DNA of 64,000 nt from Bacillus dicomae (GCF_006494425.1 NZ_VHIV01000005.1:1-64000); one strand, 5' to 3'; positions 44,574-56,831 are shown, counted from the stretch's first letter. The notes: generated from the letters alone by a model not told the origin. Numbers and translations: made by a program.

Positions 44574-45122
44574 ATGTTACAAGCGCTACTTATTTTTGTG
44601 CTTCAAATTATTTACGTTCCCATTTTAACAATTCGTACGATTTTGCTTGTAAAGAATCAAACAAGATCCGCTGCTGGCGTAGGATTGTTAGAAGGAGCTA
44701 TTTACATTGTCAGTTTAGGTATTGTGTTTCAAGATTTATCAAATTGGATGAACATCGTTGCCTATGTCATTGGCTTTAGTGCGGGACTGTTATTAGGCGG
44801 TTATATAGAGAATAAATTAGCAATTGGTTATATTACGTATCAAGTTAGTTTGCTAGACCGTTGTAATGAATTAGTAGATGAATTACGTCACTCTGGATTT
44901 GGCGTTACAGTATTTGAAGGTGAAGGTATTAATTCGATACGTTATCGCTTAGATATCGTTGCAAAGCGTTCTAGAGAAAAAGAACTGTTAGAAATTATTA
45001 ATGAAATTGCACCGAAAGCGTTTATGTCTTCTTATGAAATCCGCTCATTTAAAGGCGGATATTTAACGAAGGCGATGAAGAAAAGAGCGTTAATGAAAAA
45101 GAAAGATGAACATGCATCGTAA
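44574..45122 (+). CDS. UPF0316/DUF2179 membrane protein (YebE-like)
   Basis: 182 residues, ribosome binding site AAGAGGTGGATAC. Three hydrophobic segments (about 3-22, 36-56, 60-80), then a soluble DUF2179 domain (about 90-165; [21 protein letters not shown]). The family includes B. subtilis YebE. The DUF2179 domain resembles nitrogen-regulatory or ligand-binding ACT-like folds. Function unknown; monocistronic with its own terminator. Confidence 0.88.
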   Translation: MLQALLIFVLQIIYVPILTIRTILLVKNQTRSAAGVGLLEGAIYIVSLGIVFQDLSNWMNIVAYVIGFSAGLLLGGYIENKLAIGYITYQVSLLDRCNELVDELRHSGFGVTVFEGEGINSIRYRLDIVAKRSREKELLEIINEIAPKAFMSSYEIRSFKGGYLTKAMKKRALMKKKDEHAS

Positions 45123-45173
45123 AAAAGAGGAGTAGTGCTGCATTAAAAGCGCAGTATAAGTCCAAATGTAAAA

Positions 45174-45211
45174 GGGAGGAATCTATTTTGATATAGATTC
45201 CTCTCTTTTTA
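45174..45211 (+). terminator. Rho-independent terminator
   Basis: GGGAGGAATCTAT-TTTG-ATATAGATTCCTCTC followed by TTTTT. Confidence 0.85.
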
Positions 45212-45240
45212 TGAAAAATATTTATCTGTTAATTGAAAAA

Positions 45241-45480
45241 TTAAATCGTATAATTATTTTTTCTACTCATCCTCAAATTAATGATTAGCCATATGATTTG
45301 AAAAAATACCGGTATGATAAACGCGATTAATAAAACGATAAGTGATATTGATTTAATTTCGAGTGTTTGAGTAACACCAGCACCATCAACATCTCGTAGC
45401 CAAATAATAGCTGCCCATATTCCAAAAACGATAATCCAAAATAGGTTACCAATCCACCAAGAAATCCATCGTTTTTTCAT
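45241..45480 (-). CDS. Small two-helix membrane protein, function unknown
   Basis: 79 residues, ribosome binding site AAGGGGTGCTAAC. Two hydrophobic segments at about 8-27 and 45-68, with basic ends (MKKRWISWWIGN and RMSRKNNYTI). Not recognised. It lies about 75 bp downstream of the lipoprotein gene on the same strand and may share its transcript. Confidence 0.65.
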   Translation of the reverse strand: MKKRWISWWIGNLFWIIVFGIWAAIIWLRDVDGAGVTQTLEIKSISLIVLLIAFIIPVFFQIIWLIINLRMSRKNNYTI

Positions 45481-45556
45481 GTTAGCACCCCTTACATTTA
45501 CAATCTGTTAAAAGTATATTTTCGTTCGTTACATTTATAATGAAACAACTTTAAAA

Positions 45557-45934
45557 TTAGTTTTTAACTGTATATCTAACTTGTTTAAAGGTTACTATTT
45601 CTCCATCATCATTATCATCATTCGTTTGCAAAAGTTGAACTTTTGGTTTGTAGTCTGTCCGATGAGCGTGTTCGATATCTTTAATGTTAAGCTTGTAGGA
45701 TTCACCATTCTTTAGCTTTTGTTCCAATACTTTTTTATTGGCAACATAAATAAAAGCCACTTTATTTTCATCAATGCCTTCGGTCTTAATTTCTAACTCA
45801 TTATCTTTTGTTGTAATTGTTGGTGTTAATAATTCCATACTGCCGTTTCCAGTTTCTAAAGAATTTCCTGCAATAGCTGAACATCCTGATAATATGATTC
45901 CAGTGAATAGAAGAACAATTAATTTCTTTTTCAT
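45557..45934 (-). CDS. Putative lipoprotein
   Basis: 125 residues. A lipoprotein signal peptide ends in the lipobox LSGC, so Cys19 would be lipidated and the protein anchored outside the membrane. The remaining 105 residues are polar and beta-rich (LELKTEG-like strands, KVAFIYVANKK) without a recognised domain. Ribosome binding site GGGGGATG. Probably co-transcribed with the small membrane protein gene. Function unknown. Confidence 0.75.
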   Translation of the reverse strand: MKKKLIVLLFTGIILSGCSAIAGNSLETGNGSMELLTPTITTKDNELEIKTEGIDENKVAFIYVANKKVLEQKLKNGESYKLNIKDIEHAHRTDYKPKVQLLQTNDDNDDGEIVTFKQVRYTVKN

Positions 45935-46100
45935 AACATCCCCCGATTCTATGTAATTTTTGATTTTGGCATTGTTAGACTGCTAGTGTGGAGTGTAAAT
46001 GTTTAGATCGTACTCTTATTAATTGTACCATAATATGTAAATTGAAGTGGGTTATCTATCCAATTTAAGGGAGAGTGAACAAATTACTTATTGTTGAGTA

Positions 46101-47288
46101 TCAGTATTTTTCTAGTAGGTATATATCTTCTTTAGAGCGCTCTTTTTTTATATTCAAAATATGAAGTGAAATAAAACCTATAAGTCCTATTCCGCCGAAA
46201 ATAAGCCAGGGTGTATACATTCCGTTTAAGTTGGATGTAAACCATGTACCGGTATAATTACCGATGATAAAACCAAATGCGAGTGATAGTTGATAAAATC
46301 CGAAAAATGTAGCTGTATATGATTCATTACTGTAATTTGCAATAGCGATATCAGCGTTAGGTAACACGAGTGTTTCACCAATTGTAAAGAAAATTACACA
46401 AATAAATAGCCAATATGGGTGTTGAAATAAAGGTATGAGTAAAAAGGAAATACTCATTAATAAAATACCGTATTTAATAAATGAAAGCGTGTTGTATTTG
46501 TGAAATAGTTTTCGGAATAACACCATAAATATGACGCCTGTTATTGCATTTATCGTAATGACTAATGTAGCAAGCTGATTGCTATTACTAATGTTTTTCA
46601 TATGAAGTGGAAGTGCGACAGTAAGCTGAGTAAACATAATATAGAAGAAGATCATGATAAATGAAAACAGAAGGAAAGACTTGTTTTGTAAGATAGTCTG
46701 TATTCCTAATGTAATAGACGTACTTTCAGTAGTGACTTGGAAGTGGTTTTTAAGTAAGTAAAAGATTAAAGCAAATATCAGCATAAGAGATCCTGTTAGA
46801 GAGAAAGCATAGATTGGATCGAGTAAGAGTAAAAAACCTCCTGCAATTGGTCCGATTATTGCACCGCAATTAAAACTAAGGTTTAAATATGTAAATAAAT
46901 TTTTTCTCAAATGAGCTGGTTGTGAGCCGAATATAGCGCGAGCAGCAGGTTCGTAAAATGCAGTTCCGAAGCCAATAAGTGCAGAAGAAATAGAAATTGT
47001 ATAGAAATCAGAGCATATTCCTAAAGCGATAAATCCGATTCCTCTTAAAAATAATCCGGTTATCATCATAATGATATAGCCTATTTTGTCAGCAATTAAA
47101 CCTGAGAATAAAGGGATAACTCGTGATGTAATTATCATAACCGTCAACACTGTTCCTACTTGAAAAGCTGAAAAATAAAGAAAGTTTAGTAGATAAATAG
47201 CTAAAAATGCGTATACTGCAAAATATCCAAAAGACATAAAAAATGAAGAAATAAGCATGAAACGTATCGGTGTTGAAAAAATTTTCAT
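46101..47288 (-). CDS. MFS transporter
   Basis: 395 residues with twelve predicted helices. The loop 2-3 motif appears as GLIADKIGYIIMMITG, and the second half repeats it weakly (FRKLFHKYNTLSFIKYG). Ribosome binding site TAGGAGGAGTTC. The family covers drug exporters and solute carriers; the subgroup with an N-terminal STPIRFMLISSFFMSFGYFA fits MdtH/YfmO-like multidrug exporters. Substrate unknown. Confidence 0.88.
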   Translation of the reverse strand: MKIFSTPIRFMLISSFFMSFGYFAVYAFLAIYLLNFLYFSAFQVGTVLTVMIITSRVIPLFSGLIADKIGYIIMMITGLFLRGIGFIALGICSDFYTISISSALIGFGTAFYEPAARAIFGSQPAHLRKNLFTYLNLSFNCGAIIGPIAGGFLLLLDPIYAFSLTGSLMLIFALIFYLLKNHFQVTTESTSITLGIQTILQNKSFLLFSFIMIFFYIMFTQLTVALPLHMKNISNSNQLATLVITINAITGVIFMVLFRKLFHKYNTLSFIKYGILLMSISFLLIPLFQHPYWLFICVIFFTIGETLVLPNADIAIANYSNESYTATFFGFYQLSLAFGFIIGNYTGTWFTSNLNGMYTPWLIFGGIGLIGFISLHILNIKKERSKEDIYLLEKY

Positions 47289-47400
47289 AGAACTCCTCCT
47301 AATATTGTAACCAGTAAAAGCATTTAACGGTTAACTATTTTATATTATAATTATACATAAAGTCAGAAAAAAGTAAATTTTAAGAAGAAGGTGGATGGAA

Positions 47401-47943
47401 TTGAATCAGAACGCACCACATGAATTAGAATATATTCGAGAATTTTTAAATACATGGAGAATACCAAACGATACGAGAGAAGCAATTGATTTGCTGCAAA
47501 CAGAAGAGGATATAAAGCTTTTTATGAAAGAATGTTTTGATGAAGAGCTTCCATTTCATACGATAGAAGAATTAAAAAGTTTTCGAGAAGATATTCGGAT
47601 GGTAATTGAAGGTGAAGAATCATTACAAAAATGGTTAGAGAAATATCCATTTCAAGTAAACGTAAGGGAAGATATGAAAGGTATTATATATGAACCAATG
47701 CGGGAAGAAAATATGTATACAAAAGTATTAAGCATTGTGTTAACGGCAATTCAAGAAAATTTGTGGGGAAGGTTAAAAGCATGTCCAGATTGTCGTTGGG
47801 TATTTTACGATCATTCGCGAAATGGAAGCAAAAGATGGTGCGGTATGTATGCTGGAGAAGAAGGAGGAAGAGCGTGCGGTACAATTGCAAAAGTAAAAAA
47901 CTACCGAGCGAAGAGAAAAGGGAGAACGGGTTATAATGTGTAA
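47401..47943 (+). CDS. CGNR zinc-finger domain protein (ABATE-CGNR type)
   Basis: 180 residues from the TTG at 47401, which is spaced 6 bp from AAGGTGG; an ATG six bases earlier is too close. N-terminal ABATE-like helical domain, then a C-terminal zinc finger CPDCRWVFYDHSRNGSKRWC with C-x2-C and a last pair C...C in GGRACGTIAK, where most relatives read CGNR. Such proteins are probable DNA-binding regulators. It precedes a methyltransferase gene by 41 bp and is likely co-transcribed with it. Confidence 0.82.
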   Translation: MNQNAPHELEYIREFLNTWRIPNDTREAIDLLQTEEDIKLFMKECFDEELPFHTIEELKSFREDIRMVIEGEESLQKWLEKYPFQVNVREDMKGIIYEPMREENMYTKVLSIVLTAIQENLWGRLKACPDCRWVFYDHSRNGSKRWCGMYAGEEGGRACGTIAKVKNYRAKRKGRTGYNV

Positions 47944-47984
47944 TTAATATTAGGGGAAGAAAAATGGATGGGGGAATGTAGAAT

Positions 47985-48740
47985 ATGAAAAACACACAAA
48001 TGTTAGATTTAAATAAAAAGTGTTGGGATACAGTTGCACCTTATTTCTTTCAAGTGGATTGTTTACCGAAATATGGACCATATACAGCGACTGAAGATGA
48101 GATTCATTTGTTCGATTCAATTAAAGGTAAAAAGGTACTTGATATTGGATGTGGAAGTGGACATTCGTTGCAATATATGGCGGAACATGGTGCAGAAGAA
48201 TTATGGGGACTTGATCTTTCGAGCACACAAATTGAAACGGCACATGAAACGTTACAGTCATGGAATCCAAAGCTAATATGTGGAGCAATGGAAGAGAAAG
48301 GGGGTATTCCGAAAGGGTATTTTGACATAGTATACTCCATTTATGCATTAGGTTGGACTTCGGATTTAAGAAAAACGTTGGAATTGATATATTCATATTT
48401 AAAGCCGGGAGGAAGCTTTATTTTTAGCTGGGAGCATCCCATATATTCAAACTTAATGTATGGAACAGAGGAGATTGCTTTAAGCTCATCTTATCATGAA
48501 GAAACTCCTATTACGTTTGAAACATTTAAAGGGGAAGATGTACAAGCGACTTTATATAAACGAAAAATGAGTACATACATAAATGAGTTAAATAGAGTTG
48601 GTTTTACAATTGAGAGGATGGAAGAGCCTGAACCAGCTAGTTCATTTGCTGAAGAATTAGCTGAACCTTCTACGAAGTATTATTCTTTATATAAAGCTAG
48701 AATGGTGCCGACGACATTTATTATTAAGGCGAGGAAGTAA
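47985..48740 (+). CDS. Class I SAM-dependent methyltransferase
   Basis: 251 residues. Motif I VLDIGCGSGHSLQYM near residue 50 binds SAM; DLSSTQIETAHE is motif post-I and GYFDIVYSIYALGW motif IV. The fold is that of small-molecule methyltransferases (Methyltransf_11/25). The substrate is unknown. Follows the CGNR regulator and ends in a strong terminator. Confidence 0.88.
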   Translation: MKNTQMLDLNKKCWDTVAPYFFQVDCLPKYGPYTATEDEIHLFDSIKGKKVLDIGCGSGHSLQYMAEHGAEELWGLDLSSTQIETAHETLQSWNPKLICGAMEEKGGIPKGYFDIVYSIYALGWTSDLRKTLELIYSYLKPGGSFIFSWEHPIYSNLMYGTEEIALSSSYHEETPITFETFKGEDVQATLYKRKMSTYINELNRVGFTIERMEEPEPASSFAEELAEPSTKYYSLYKARMVPTTFIIKARK

Positions 48741-48752
48741 TGTGTTTTATAA

Positions 48753-48805
48753 AAAGAAGCCTATCATTTCAAATGGATGAAAATGATAGGCTTCTTTATT
48801 TTTTA
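48753..48805 (+). terminator. Rho-independent terminator of the methyltransferase gene
   Basis: AAAGAAGCCTATCATTT ... AAATGATAGGCTTCTTT followed by ATTTTTT. Confidence 0.85.
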
Positions 48806-48887
48806 AAAAATGAGGTTAAATGCGTACTCTTATTATAAAAATGCATTTTATATAAAAGGTGTAATTATTTGGGGGAGGAGGATTGTT

Positions 48888-51395
48888 GTGCGTCATCATA
48901 AAAATTGCAAAAAATTCGGAGTGGCACTGCCTCTTCCACTTATAGGAGCAACAGGCCCTACTGGTAACAGTGGCCCAATTGGACCTACAGGAGGGCATGA
49001 AGGTCCGGTTGGGCCTACTGGGGTGACTGGCCCTACTGGAGCAACTGGTCCCCAAGGTCCACAAGGTATACCAGGAGTACAAGGGAACCCGGGAACAACT
49101 GGTGCTCAAGGAATACAAGGAGCAATTGGCGATACCGGTGAGCAAGGAGTAACAGGTCCAGTTGGCTTGCAAGGGCCTCAAGGATTAATTGGAAACCAAG
49201 GTCCAACGGGTGATATTGGAGTACAAGGATTAGAAGGAATACAAGGAATTACAGGCCCTACTGGTAGTCAAGGTATACAAGGTCCACAGGGAATACAAGG
49301 AGAGATAGGTGAGCGAGGACAAACGGGAGCACAAGGAATGCAAGGCGTGATAGGGGAAGCTGGTATTACAGGTGTAACAGGTCCTCAAGGTTCCCAAGGA
49401 GCGCAAGGAATACAAGGAGAGGACGGAACTACAGGTATACAAGGAGAAGAAGGTCCACAAGGAATACAAGGAATTACTGGAGAGGAAGGTCCACAAGGAG
49501 CGCAAGGAATACAAGGTGTAGTAGGCCCAACTGGTTCTACTGGTCCACAAGGCCCTCAAGGTATAAGCGGAATAAAGGGAATAACAGGTGTAATAGGTCC
49601 TCAAGGTCCATCAGGTATTCAAGGAATACAAGGAATAAACGGATCCACAGGTTTTCAAGGAGCAAAAGGAATACGAGGGATAACAGGAGCAACCGGGCCT
49701 ACCGGTACACAAGGTGCAGAAGGTCCACCTGGAGGACCTACTGGAACAACAGGTCCAATTGGTCCGTCTAGTGGAGTGACTGGTCCATCTGGGCCGCCCG
49801 GTCCACCTGGGGGGCCAACAGGTCCAACGGGCGAAACTGGTGCGCGGGGTGTAACAGGGGGAACTGGTGCGATAGGAGCACAAGGGTTACAAGGAATAAC
49901 TGGTCCAACTGGTCCTCAAGGTGTAAGAGGAGCGCAAGGAGCTCAAGGTGTAGTTGGAGCAGTTGGCTTTCAAGGAGCACAGGGGCCCCAAGGCTTTCAA
50001 GGAATAACAGGAGCAACCGGTGCAGAAGGTCCAATAGGCATACAAGGCCCGCAAGGAGAAATCGGTCCAACGGGTGCAGAAGGTCCTAAAGGTGTGCAAG
50101 GAATACAAGGAATAACTGGTCCAACGGGAGCACAAGGAGTGCAAGGGTTACAAGGAATAATAGGTCCCACAGGTCCAACAGGAGCGGCAGGAGCTCAAGG
50201 TGCACAAGGAATCCAAGGGGCAACCGGTCCAGCAGGAGCACAAGGCATACAAGGTGCACAAGGGATCCAAGGAGAAACAGGGGCAGCTGGAGTGCAAGGA
50301 ATACAAGGAGTTCAAGGGATACAAGGGATAACGGGATTGACAGGTCCTCAAGGTGCACAAGGTCCTCAAGGAGTGCAAGGAATAATAGGGCCGACTGGAG
50401 CTATTGGTTTGCAAGGACCTCAAGGGATACAAGGTATAGTAGGCCCAACAGGAGCACAAGGCTCTCAAGGTATGCAAGGCATACAAGGAATAACAGGTCC
50501 GACAGGTGCGCAAGGAGTTAGAGGTCCCCAAGGGAATCTAGGAGAAAACGGGATAACAGGTCCTCAAGGAGTGCAAGGTGCGCAAGGTCCTCAAGGTCCT
50601 CAAGGTCCACAAGGAAACATTGGAATTATTGGTGAAACAGGAGACACAGGAGCGACGGGAGCAACCGGAGCGACTGGATTACAAGGTGTTCAAGGAGTAC
50701 AAGGAACTATAGGGCTACAAGGGATAACGGGACCGACCGGAAATACAGGAGCAACGGGTCCACAAGGAATACAAGGTATTCAAGGTAGTCAGGGCTTGCA
50801 GGGGCAGGCTGGTGTAATAGGGATGACAGGAGTTAGCGGAAGTATAGGACCGGCCGGAGCGCAAGGTAGTCAAGGACCTATTGGAGATGTGGGACCTACC
50901 GGAGCCACTGGTAGTGCAGGTTCAATAGGTTTCTTGGGAATAGCGGGAGCGACTGGAGCGACTGGTTTACCTAGCGGGGGCGGTTATTTCTTTTCTACTT
51001 CAACGAGTGCAATTGCAGCGAATGCACTAATACCAATCAATTCCGGTTCTACAATTTTTGGAGCAGGAATTAGTTTAACAAGTGCAACAACGATAACGTT
51101 AAGTACGCCAGGAATATATTTAGTAAGTTATTACTTTCAAGGTGATCCAACTGGTGGAAATGAAACGATTTCCGTGAGGCTCACGTTAAATGGAACGCAA
51201 GTTGCAGGGAGTTTTATTTTTTATGTTACAGGAGGTACTTTTGTATTAGAACCGGCGATTTCTAATACGATGGTCATAAATGTTGCTTCTTCAAATGCTA
51301 CTTTATCTTTACAAAATGGCCCATTAGCTATTGGGCATGTAACGACATTATCTGGTGTGATAACAGCTAGTTTAAATGTATTAAAAATAGTTTGA
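48888..51395 (+). CDS. Collagen-like protein with BclA-type C-terminal domain (copy 1)
   Basis: 835 residues from the GTG at 48888, chosen for GGGGGAGGAGGATT before it. A short start ([19 protein letters not shown]) leads into about 670 residues of uninterrupted Gly-x-y triplets (GPT, GIQ, GPQ, GAQ), with a brief proline-rich hinge near residue 290. The last 135 residues ([20 protein letters not shown]...) form a C1q/TNF-like trimerising domain as in the exosporium glycoprotein BclA. GPT triplets are usual O-glycosylation sites. It is likely a spore- or cell-surface filament protein. It lacks the usual LxGPTLPPIPP exosporium-targeting motif. Confidence 0.88.
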   Translation: MRHHKNCKKFGVALPLPLIGATGPTGNSGPIGPTGGHEGPVGPTGVTGPTGATGPQGPQGIPGVQGNPGTTGAQGIQGAIGDTGEQGVTGPVGLQGPQGLIGNQGPTGDIGVQGLEGIQGITGPTGSQGIQGPQGIQGEIGERGQTGAQGMQGVIGEAGITGVTGPQGSQGAQGIQGEDGTTGIQGEEGPQGIQGITGEEGPQGAQGIQGVVGPTGSTGPQGPQGISGIKGITGVIGPQGPSGIQGIQGINGSTGFQGAKGIRGITGATGPTGTQGAEGPPGGPTGTTGPIGPSSGVTGPSGPPGPPGGPTGPTGETGARGVTGGTGAIGAQGLQGITGPTGPQGVRGAQGAQGVVGAVGFQGAQGPQGFQGITGATGAEGPIGIQGPQGEIGPTGAEGPKGVQGIQGITGPTGAQGVQGLQGIIGPTGPTGAAGAQGAQGIQGATGPAGAQGIQGAQGIQGETGAAGVQGIQGVQGIQGITGLTGPQGAQGPQGVQGIIGPTGAIGLQGPQGIQGIVGPTGAQGSQGMQGIQGITGPTGAQGVRGPQGNLGENGITGPQGVQGAQGPQGPQGPQGNIGIIGETGDTGATGATGATGLQGVQGVQGTIGLQGITGPTGNTGATGPQGIQGIQGSQGLQGQAGVIGMTGVSGSIGPAGAQGSQGPIGDVGPTGATGSAGSIGFLGIAGATGATGLPSGGGYFFSTSTSAIAANALIPINSGSTIFGAGISLTSATTITLSTPGIYLVSYYFQGDPTGGNETISVRLTLNGTQVAGSFIFYVTGGTFVLEPAISNTMVINVASSNATLSLQNGPLAIGHVTTLSGVITASLNVLKIV

Positions 51396-51424
51396 TACGT
51401 TAGTTATAACGGGGGGAGATGCTT

Positions 51425-53932
<2,508 letters not shown>

Positions 53933-53940
53933 GAAAAATA

Positions 53941-53983
53941 AAAAACACAAGGGATGTCTTTTTAGACACACCTTGTGTTTTTG
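53941..53983. terminator. Terminator of the collagen operon
   Basis: AAAAACACAAGG ... CCTTGTGTTTTT with an inner GTCT/AGAC stem; T-rich on both strands, so it may also serve the converging small gene. Confidence 0.85.
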
Positions 53984-54003
53984 CTGTTAAATGAACCATT
54001 TCT

Positions 54004-54147
54004 TTATCTTTTCGGTTGAAAAATATGTTGAAAGAAGTATTTGTGATGTAAGTTATCTACAACTTTATTTGCTTGATATGTGCGATGTTGCTCTAGTCGA
54101 AGTTTTTGCTCCATCATTTTTATTGCGTGATCAGATAAACGTAACAT
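54004..54147 (-). CDS. 47-residue protein downstream of a c-di-AMP riboswitch
   Basis: ATG at 54147 with AAAAGGAGATATGTATA before it. The protein is basic and helical (MLRLSDHAIKMMEQKLRLEQ, then HRTYQANKVVDNLHHKYFF), without a membrane segment or signal. Not recognised. The only gene between the riboswitch at 54236-54386 and the terminator at 53941-53983 on this strand, so it is the riboswitch's apparent target. Confidence 0.6.
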   Translation of the reverse strand: MLRLSDHAIKMMEQKLRLEQHRTYQANKVVDNLHHKYFFQHIFQPKR

Positions 54148-54235
54148 TATACATATCTCCTTTTCTATAAATATAGGTGACTATTTGGTATCGTTCCCAT
54201 ATTTATAATTAAGGAGGCACACTGTGTAACATAGG

Positions 54236-54386
54236 CAAAAAGCACCTTCCTCTCCCATTACGCTTACGGGGTTAGCTGTCGGACTCGGGAAGTGAGAGTT
54301 CCCTACTTTAAATAAGATTCGCCCCAAGTAGCATAGCTACAAAAATGGTTCCCCCGCTCCAAATTTTGGACTCAGCAAAAGGTTTT
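54236..54386 (-). promoter_or_regulatory. c-di-AMP riboswitch (ydaO/yuaA class)
   Basis: On the minus strand the conserved blocks follow in order: GGAGCGGGGGAACCA, TTGGGGCGAATC, GTAGGGAACTCTCAC, CCCGAGTCCGACAGCTAAC, CCCCGTAAGCG and GGAAGGTG. These match the ydaO consensus including the CAGCTAAC core. The closing stem is ACCTT/AAGGT. An expression platform terminator was not clearly identified; control may be translational. Transcription runs toward the 47-codon gene. Confidence 0.88.
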
Positions 54387-54395
54387 ATAAAGTAA

Positions 54396-54424
54396 AAGAT
54401 AACATGAATAAATTAATTAGTCAA
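54396..54424 (-). promoter_or_regulatory. Promoter of the c-di-AMP riboswitch transcript
   Basis: TTGACT, 17-bp spacer, TATCTT on the minus strand. The -35 box overlaps the stop of the acetyltransferase gene and the start point would be just before the riboswitch. Confidence 0.65.
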
Positions 54425-54887
54425 ATTGTTTGGTTTTTTCTGATTTTTCGAGTGAGGTTAAAATCACTCCATCAGGTAATATGATATCCTTTACTTCAAT
54501 AAAGCCATGTTTTTTATATAAAGACAGAGCAGGGGCATTTTTTTTCCCTGTTTGTACAATATATGTTTTGGAAGGGGAGAACATGTCAAATACATAAAGT
54601 AGTAGTTTTGTAGCAATGCCTTTATGAAAATGGTCAGGGGATACTACTAAACGATGAATATCAACTTCCTCTTTATCAATTTTAAATGAAATAAATCCGG
54701 CAAGTGTATCTTCATAAAAATAACCGTAGAAAATTTCATCACATGATTGAATATCGGCTACAGTATCGTAAAGGCGAGGGATAGCTGTACTATTTATATA
54801 TTTTGCCTCAATTTCATAAGCGGGTATTTGAATGTTTAAAATAGAAGCAGCGTTTTTGTGAGAAGCTGGTATTAATTTTTGAATCAT
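54417..54887 (-). CDS. GNAT-family N-acetyltransferase
   Basis: 156 residues from the ATG at 54887 (AAGGAGGGTTTCCCCT before). GNAT fold: the acceptor region IQIPAYEIEAKYI, strand AGFISFKIDKEEVDIHRLVVSP, the acetyl-CoA loop DHFHKGIATKLL (Q/RxxGxG/A type), and a C-terminal ALSLYKKHGFIEV. It acetylates an amine of an unknown substrate. Its transcript may read into the riboswitch region, but that has its own promoter. Confidence 0.88.
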   Translation of the reverse strand: MIQKLIPASHKNAASILNIQIPAYEIEAKYINSTAIPRLYDTVADIQSCDEIFYGYFYEDTLAGFISFKIDKEEVDIHRLVVSPDHFHKGIATKLLLYVFDMFSPSKTYIVQTGKKNAPALSLYKKHGFIEVKDIILPDGVILTSLEKSEKTKQFD

Positions 54888-54924
54888 AGGGGAAACCCTC
54901 CTTGTATACTTTATTTTCATAGAT

Positions 54925-54954
54925 TTGACAAGATTTTTCTTTTTTGGATATAAT
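54925..54954 (+). promoter_or_regulatory. SigmaA-type promoter of the GlsB-like gene
   Basis: TTGACA, 18-bp spacer, TATAAT; about 70 bp before the ATG. No sigmaB-type sequence was found. Confidence 0.7.
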
Positions 54955-55023
54955 AATTATAGTAGTTACATAATCATTTAGTAGGAAAAAGAAATACACT
55001 ATAATAGAAATGGAGGACTAGAA

Positions 55024-55272
55024 ATGGGATGGATTATCACATTAATAGTTGGTGCTATTATAGGTGCAATTGCTAGTTCTATAACGGGTAAAAATTTTCC
55101 GGGCGGTATATTCGGAAATATTATTACAGGTTTATTAGGTGCTTCGTTAGGCAGTAAATTATTTGGATCTTTTGGACCATCTTTTGGTGGAATTCATGTC
55201 GTGCCAGCATTATTAGGAGCAATCGTGTTAATTTTTATTGTATCATTTGTAGTGAAAGCTGCAAGGAAATAA
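55024..55272 (+). CDS. GlsB/YeaQ/YmgE-family stress membrane protein
   Basis: 82 residues, ribosome binding site TGGAGGACTAG. Three hydrophobic glycine-rich segments (about 2-20, 27-45, 57-78), with the family motif GAIIGAIASSITG followed by GGIFGNIITGLLGASLG. Members (transglycosylase-associated protein family) are induced by envelope stress in other bacteria; the mechanism is unknown. A terminator separates it from the AI-2E gene. Confidence 0.88.
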   Translation: MGWIITLIVGAIIGAIASSITGKNFPGGIFGNIITGLLGASLGSKLFGSFGPSFGGIHVVPALLGAIVLIFIVSFVVKAARK

Positions 55273-55286
55273 ATATAGATTATGAC

Positions 55287-55312
55287 GAAAAGCCCTGCAT
55301 AAGGGCTTTTCA
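55287..55312 (+). terminator. Rho-independent terminator
   Basis: GAAAAGCCCT-GCATA-AGGGCTTTTC. Confidence 0.75.
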
Positions 55313-55333
55313 TCATTAAAAGAGGTGGTTTCA

Positions 55334-56455
55334 TTGGAGAAAGTGAATATTAGAAAAAGAGACAAGCTGAAAAAGTTTTTTAGGGAACACAATTATTTAG
55401 CAGTGCTACTTGGGTTTGCGCTATTGTTCATTAATATTTTATTACTAACAAAAATATCATTTGTTTTTACACCGTTTATCGTCTTTTTAAAAACAATTTT
55501 CTTCCCGGTATTATTAGCGGGCGTACTATTTTATATTTTGCATCCATTCGTTTCACTTCTTGAAAAGAAAGGTGTTTCAAGAATCGTATCGATAGCCTCG
55601 ATATACTTAATAGTAATTGGATTATTTGTGTTTTTAGTTTTAACGGTTATTCCTATTATTAAAGATCAAATTGATGCATTAATAGATAACTTACCGTATT
55701 TCGGTCATGAAATTGAACGAGCAGCACGTAGATTTGGGGAAAGTAATTTATTAAGCAAAATTCAGGAGAATTTAAATATTGATGTAGCAAGTATGGTAAA
55801 AGACTACACGGTTGATTTTACGAAGTCTTTATCATCAGTAACTGGGAATGTAACTGGATTTTTAAGCACTATTACAGAAGTCGTTTTAACGTTTGTAATG
55901 GTTCCGTTTATATTGTTCTATCTTTTAAAAGATGGTGAGCAATTGCCAAATCATTTCTTAAAGTTTATTTCAGAACAAAGACAACCAGCAGCAATGAGAA
56001 TACTAGATGATATGCACTATGCGATTAGCTCGTATATTAGAGGGCAAATTATCGTTAGCTTGTTTATCGGTATTATGTTATTAATCGGTTACCTTATTAT
56101 CGGTATTAAATATGCGGTACTACTTGCTATTTTAGCGATGATTGTAAATATCGTTCCGTACGTAGGACCAATTATCGCAATAACTCCAGCATTAATTATC
56201 GCATTTATTGATTCGCCAGGAATGGTTTTAAAGGTAATTATTGTTATGATGGTTGTACAATTAGCAGAAGGTAAGTTTATTTCTCCGCAAGTCATGGGGA
56301 AAAAGCTAGATATTCACCCGATTACTATCATTTTTATTATTTTAACTGCCGGAAATTTATTTGGAATTATGGGGATTATTTTAGCGATTCCAGGCTATGC
56401 GATCTTAAAAGTGTTAGTTACGCACGGTTATCGATTTGTTAAGTTGAATACGTGA
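55334..56455 (+). CDS. AI-2E/PerM-family transporter
   Basis: 373 residues from the TTG at 55334, 6 bp after AGAGGTGG. Eight predicted helices; a long soluble segment (about 105-165); the family motifs PFILFYLLKDGEQLPN, SYIRGQIIVSLFIGIM and the IVPYVGPIIAITPALIIA region. The family includes AI-2 exporters and Na+/H+ antiporters; the true substrate here is unknown. A strong terminator follows. Confidence 0.9.
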   Translation: MEKVNIRKRDKLKKFFREHNYLAVLLGFALLFINILLLTKISFVFTPFIVFLKTIFFPVLLAGVLFYILHPFVSLLEKKGVSRIVSIASIYLIVIGLFVFLVLTVIPIIKDQIDALIDNLPYFGHEIERAARRFGESNLLSKIQENLNIDVASMVKDYTVDFTKSLSSVTGNVTGFLSTITEVVLTFVMVPFILFYLLKDGEQLPNHFLKFISEQRQPAAMRILDDMHYAISSYIRGQIIVSLFIGIMLLIGYLIIGIKYAVLLAILAMIVNIVPYVGPIIAITPALIIAFIDSPGMVLKVIIVMMVVQLAEGKFISPQVMGKKLDIHPITIIFIILTAGNLFGIMGIILAIPGYAILKVLVTHGYRFVKLNT

Positions 56456-56492
56456 AAAAAGCTAGAACAGATATTACTGTTCTAGCTTTTTT
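56456..56492. terminator. Terminator after the AI-2E gene
   Basis: AAAAAGCTAGAACAG-ATATTA-CTGTTCTAGCTTTTTT; symmetric, may also serve the converging gene. Confidence 0.9.
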
Positions 56493-56519
56493 GCTCTTTC
56501 TATAGTAGACAAATTGCTC

Positions 56520-56831
56520 TTATGCGTAGGCTTTTAATTCAACAATAGGTAGATTGCTTTCCTTTAGTTTGTAATCAAATATTAAATCGTCCATGCGAAA
56601 ATTAGTATCTACTTCAAGAGAAATAAAAGTACCCCCGATTTCTACTTGTTTGCCGTCCTCATTTTCAAAAGTGAGCGCACCTTCAAACGTTTCTATGTAC
56701 TCATCGCAAGTGTATAAATATATAGCGACAGGTGTGAAATGTATAATTACTCCTAAAGTATCACCTTGCGTTGTATCATCGTTTTTAAACTCATCAATTT
56801 TTTTATCGTTCTTTTTAGTAAACCAACTCAT
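56520..56831 (-). CDS. Conserved hypothetical protein, 103 residues
   Basis: Not recognised. Ribosome binding site AAAGAGGTGATG. A hydrophilic start (SWFTKKNDKKIDEFKNDD) precedes a beta-rich core (LGVIIHFTPVAIYLYTCDEYIE, FEGALTFENEDGKQVEIGG). No signal or membrane span, so it is probably cytoplasmic. Monocistronic, converging on the AI-2E gene. Confidence 0.65.
   Translation of the reverse strand: MSWFTKKNDKKIDEFKNDDTTQGDTLGVIIHFTPVAIYLYTCDEYIETFEGALTFENEDGKQVEIGGTFISLEVDTNFRMDDLIFDYKLKESNLPIVELKAYA

Noticed and set aside
44401-44779. Overlapping short open frames ahead of the UPF0316 gene
   Set aside because: Poor starts, and out of frame with the well-supported UPF0316 gene they run into.
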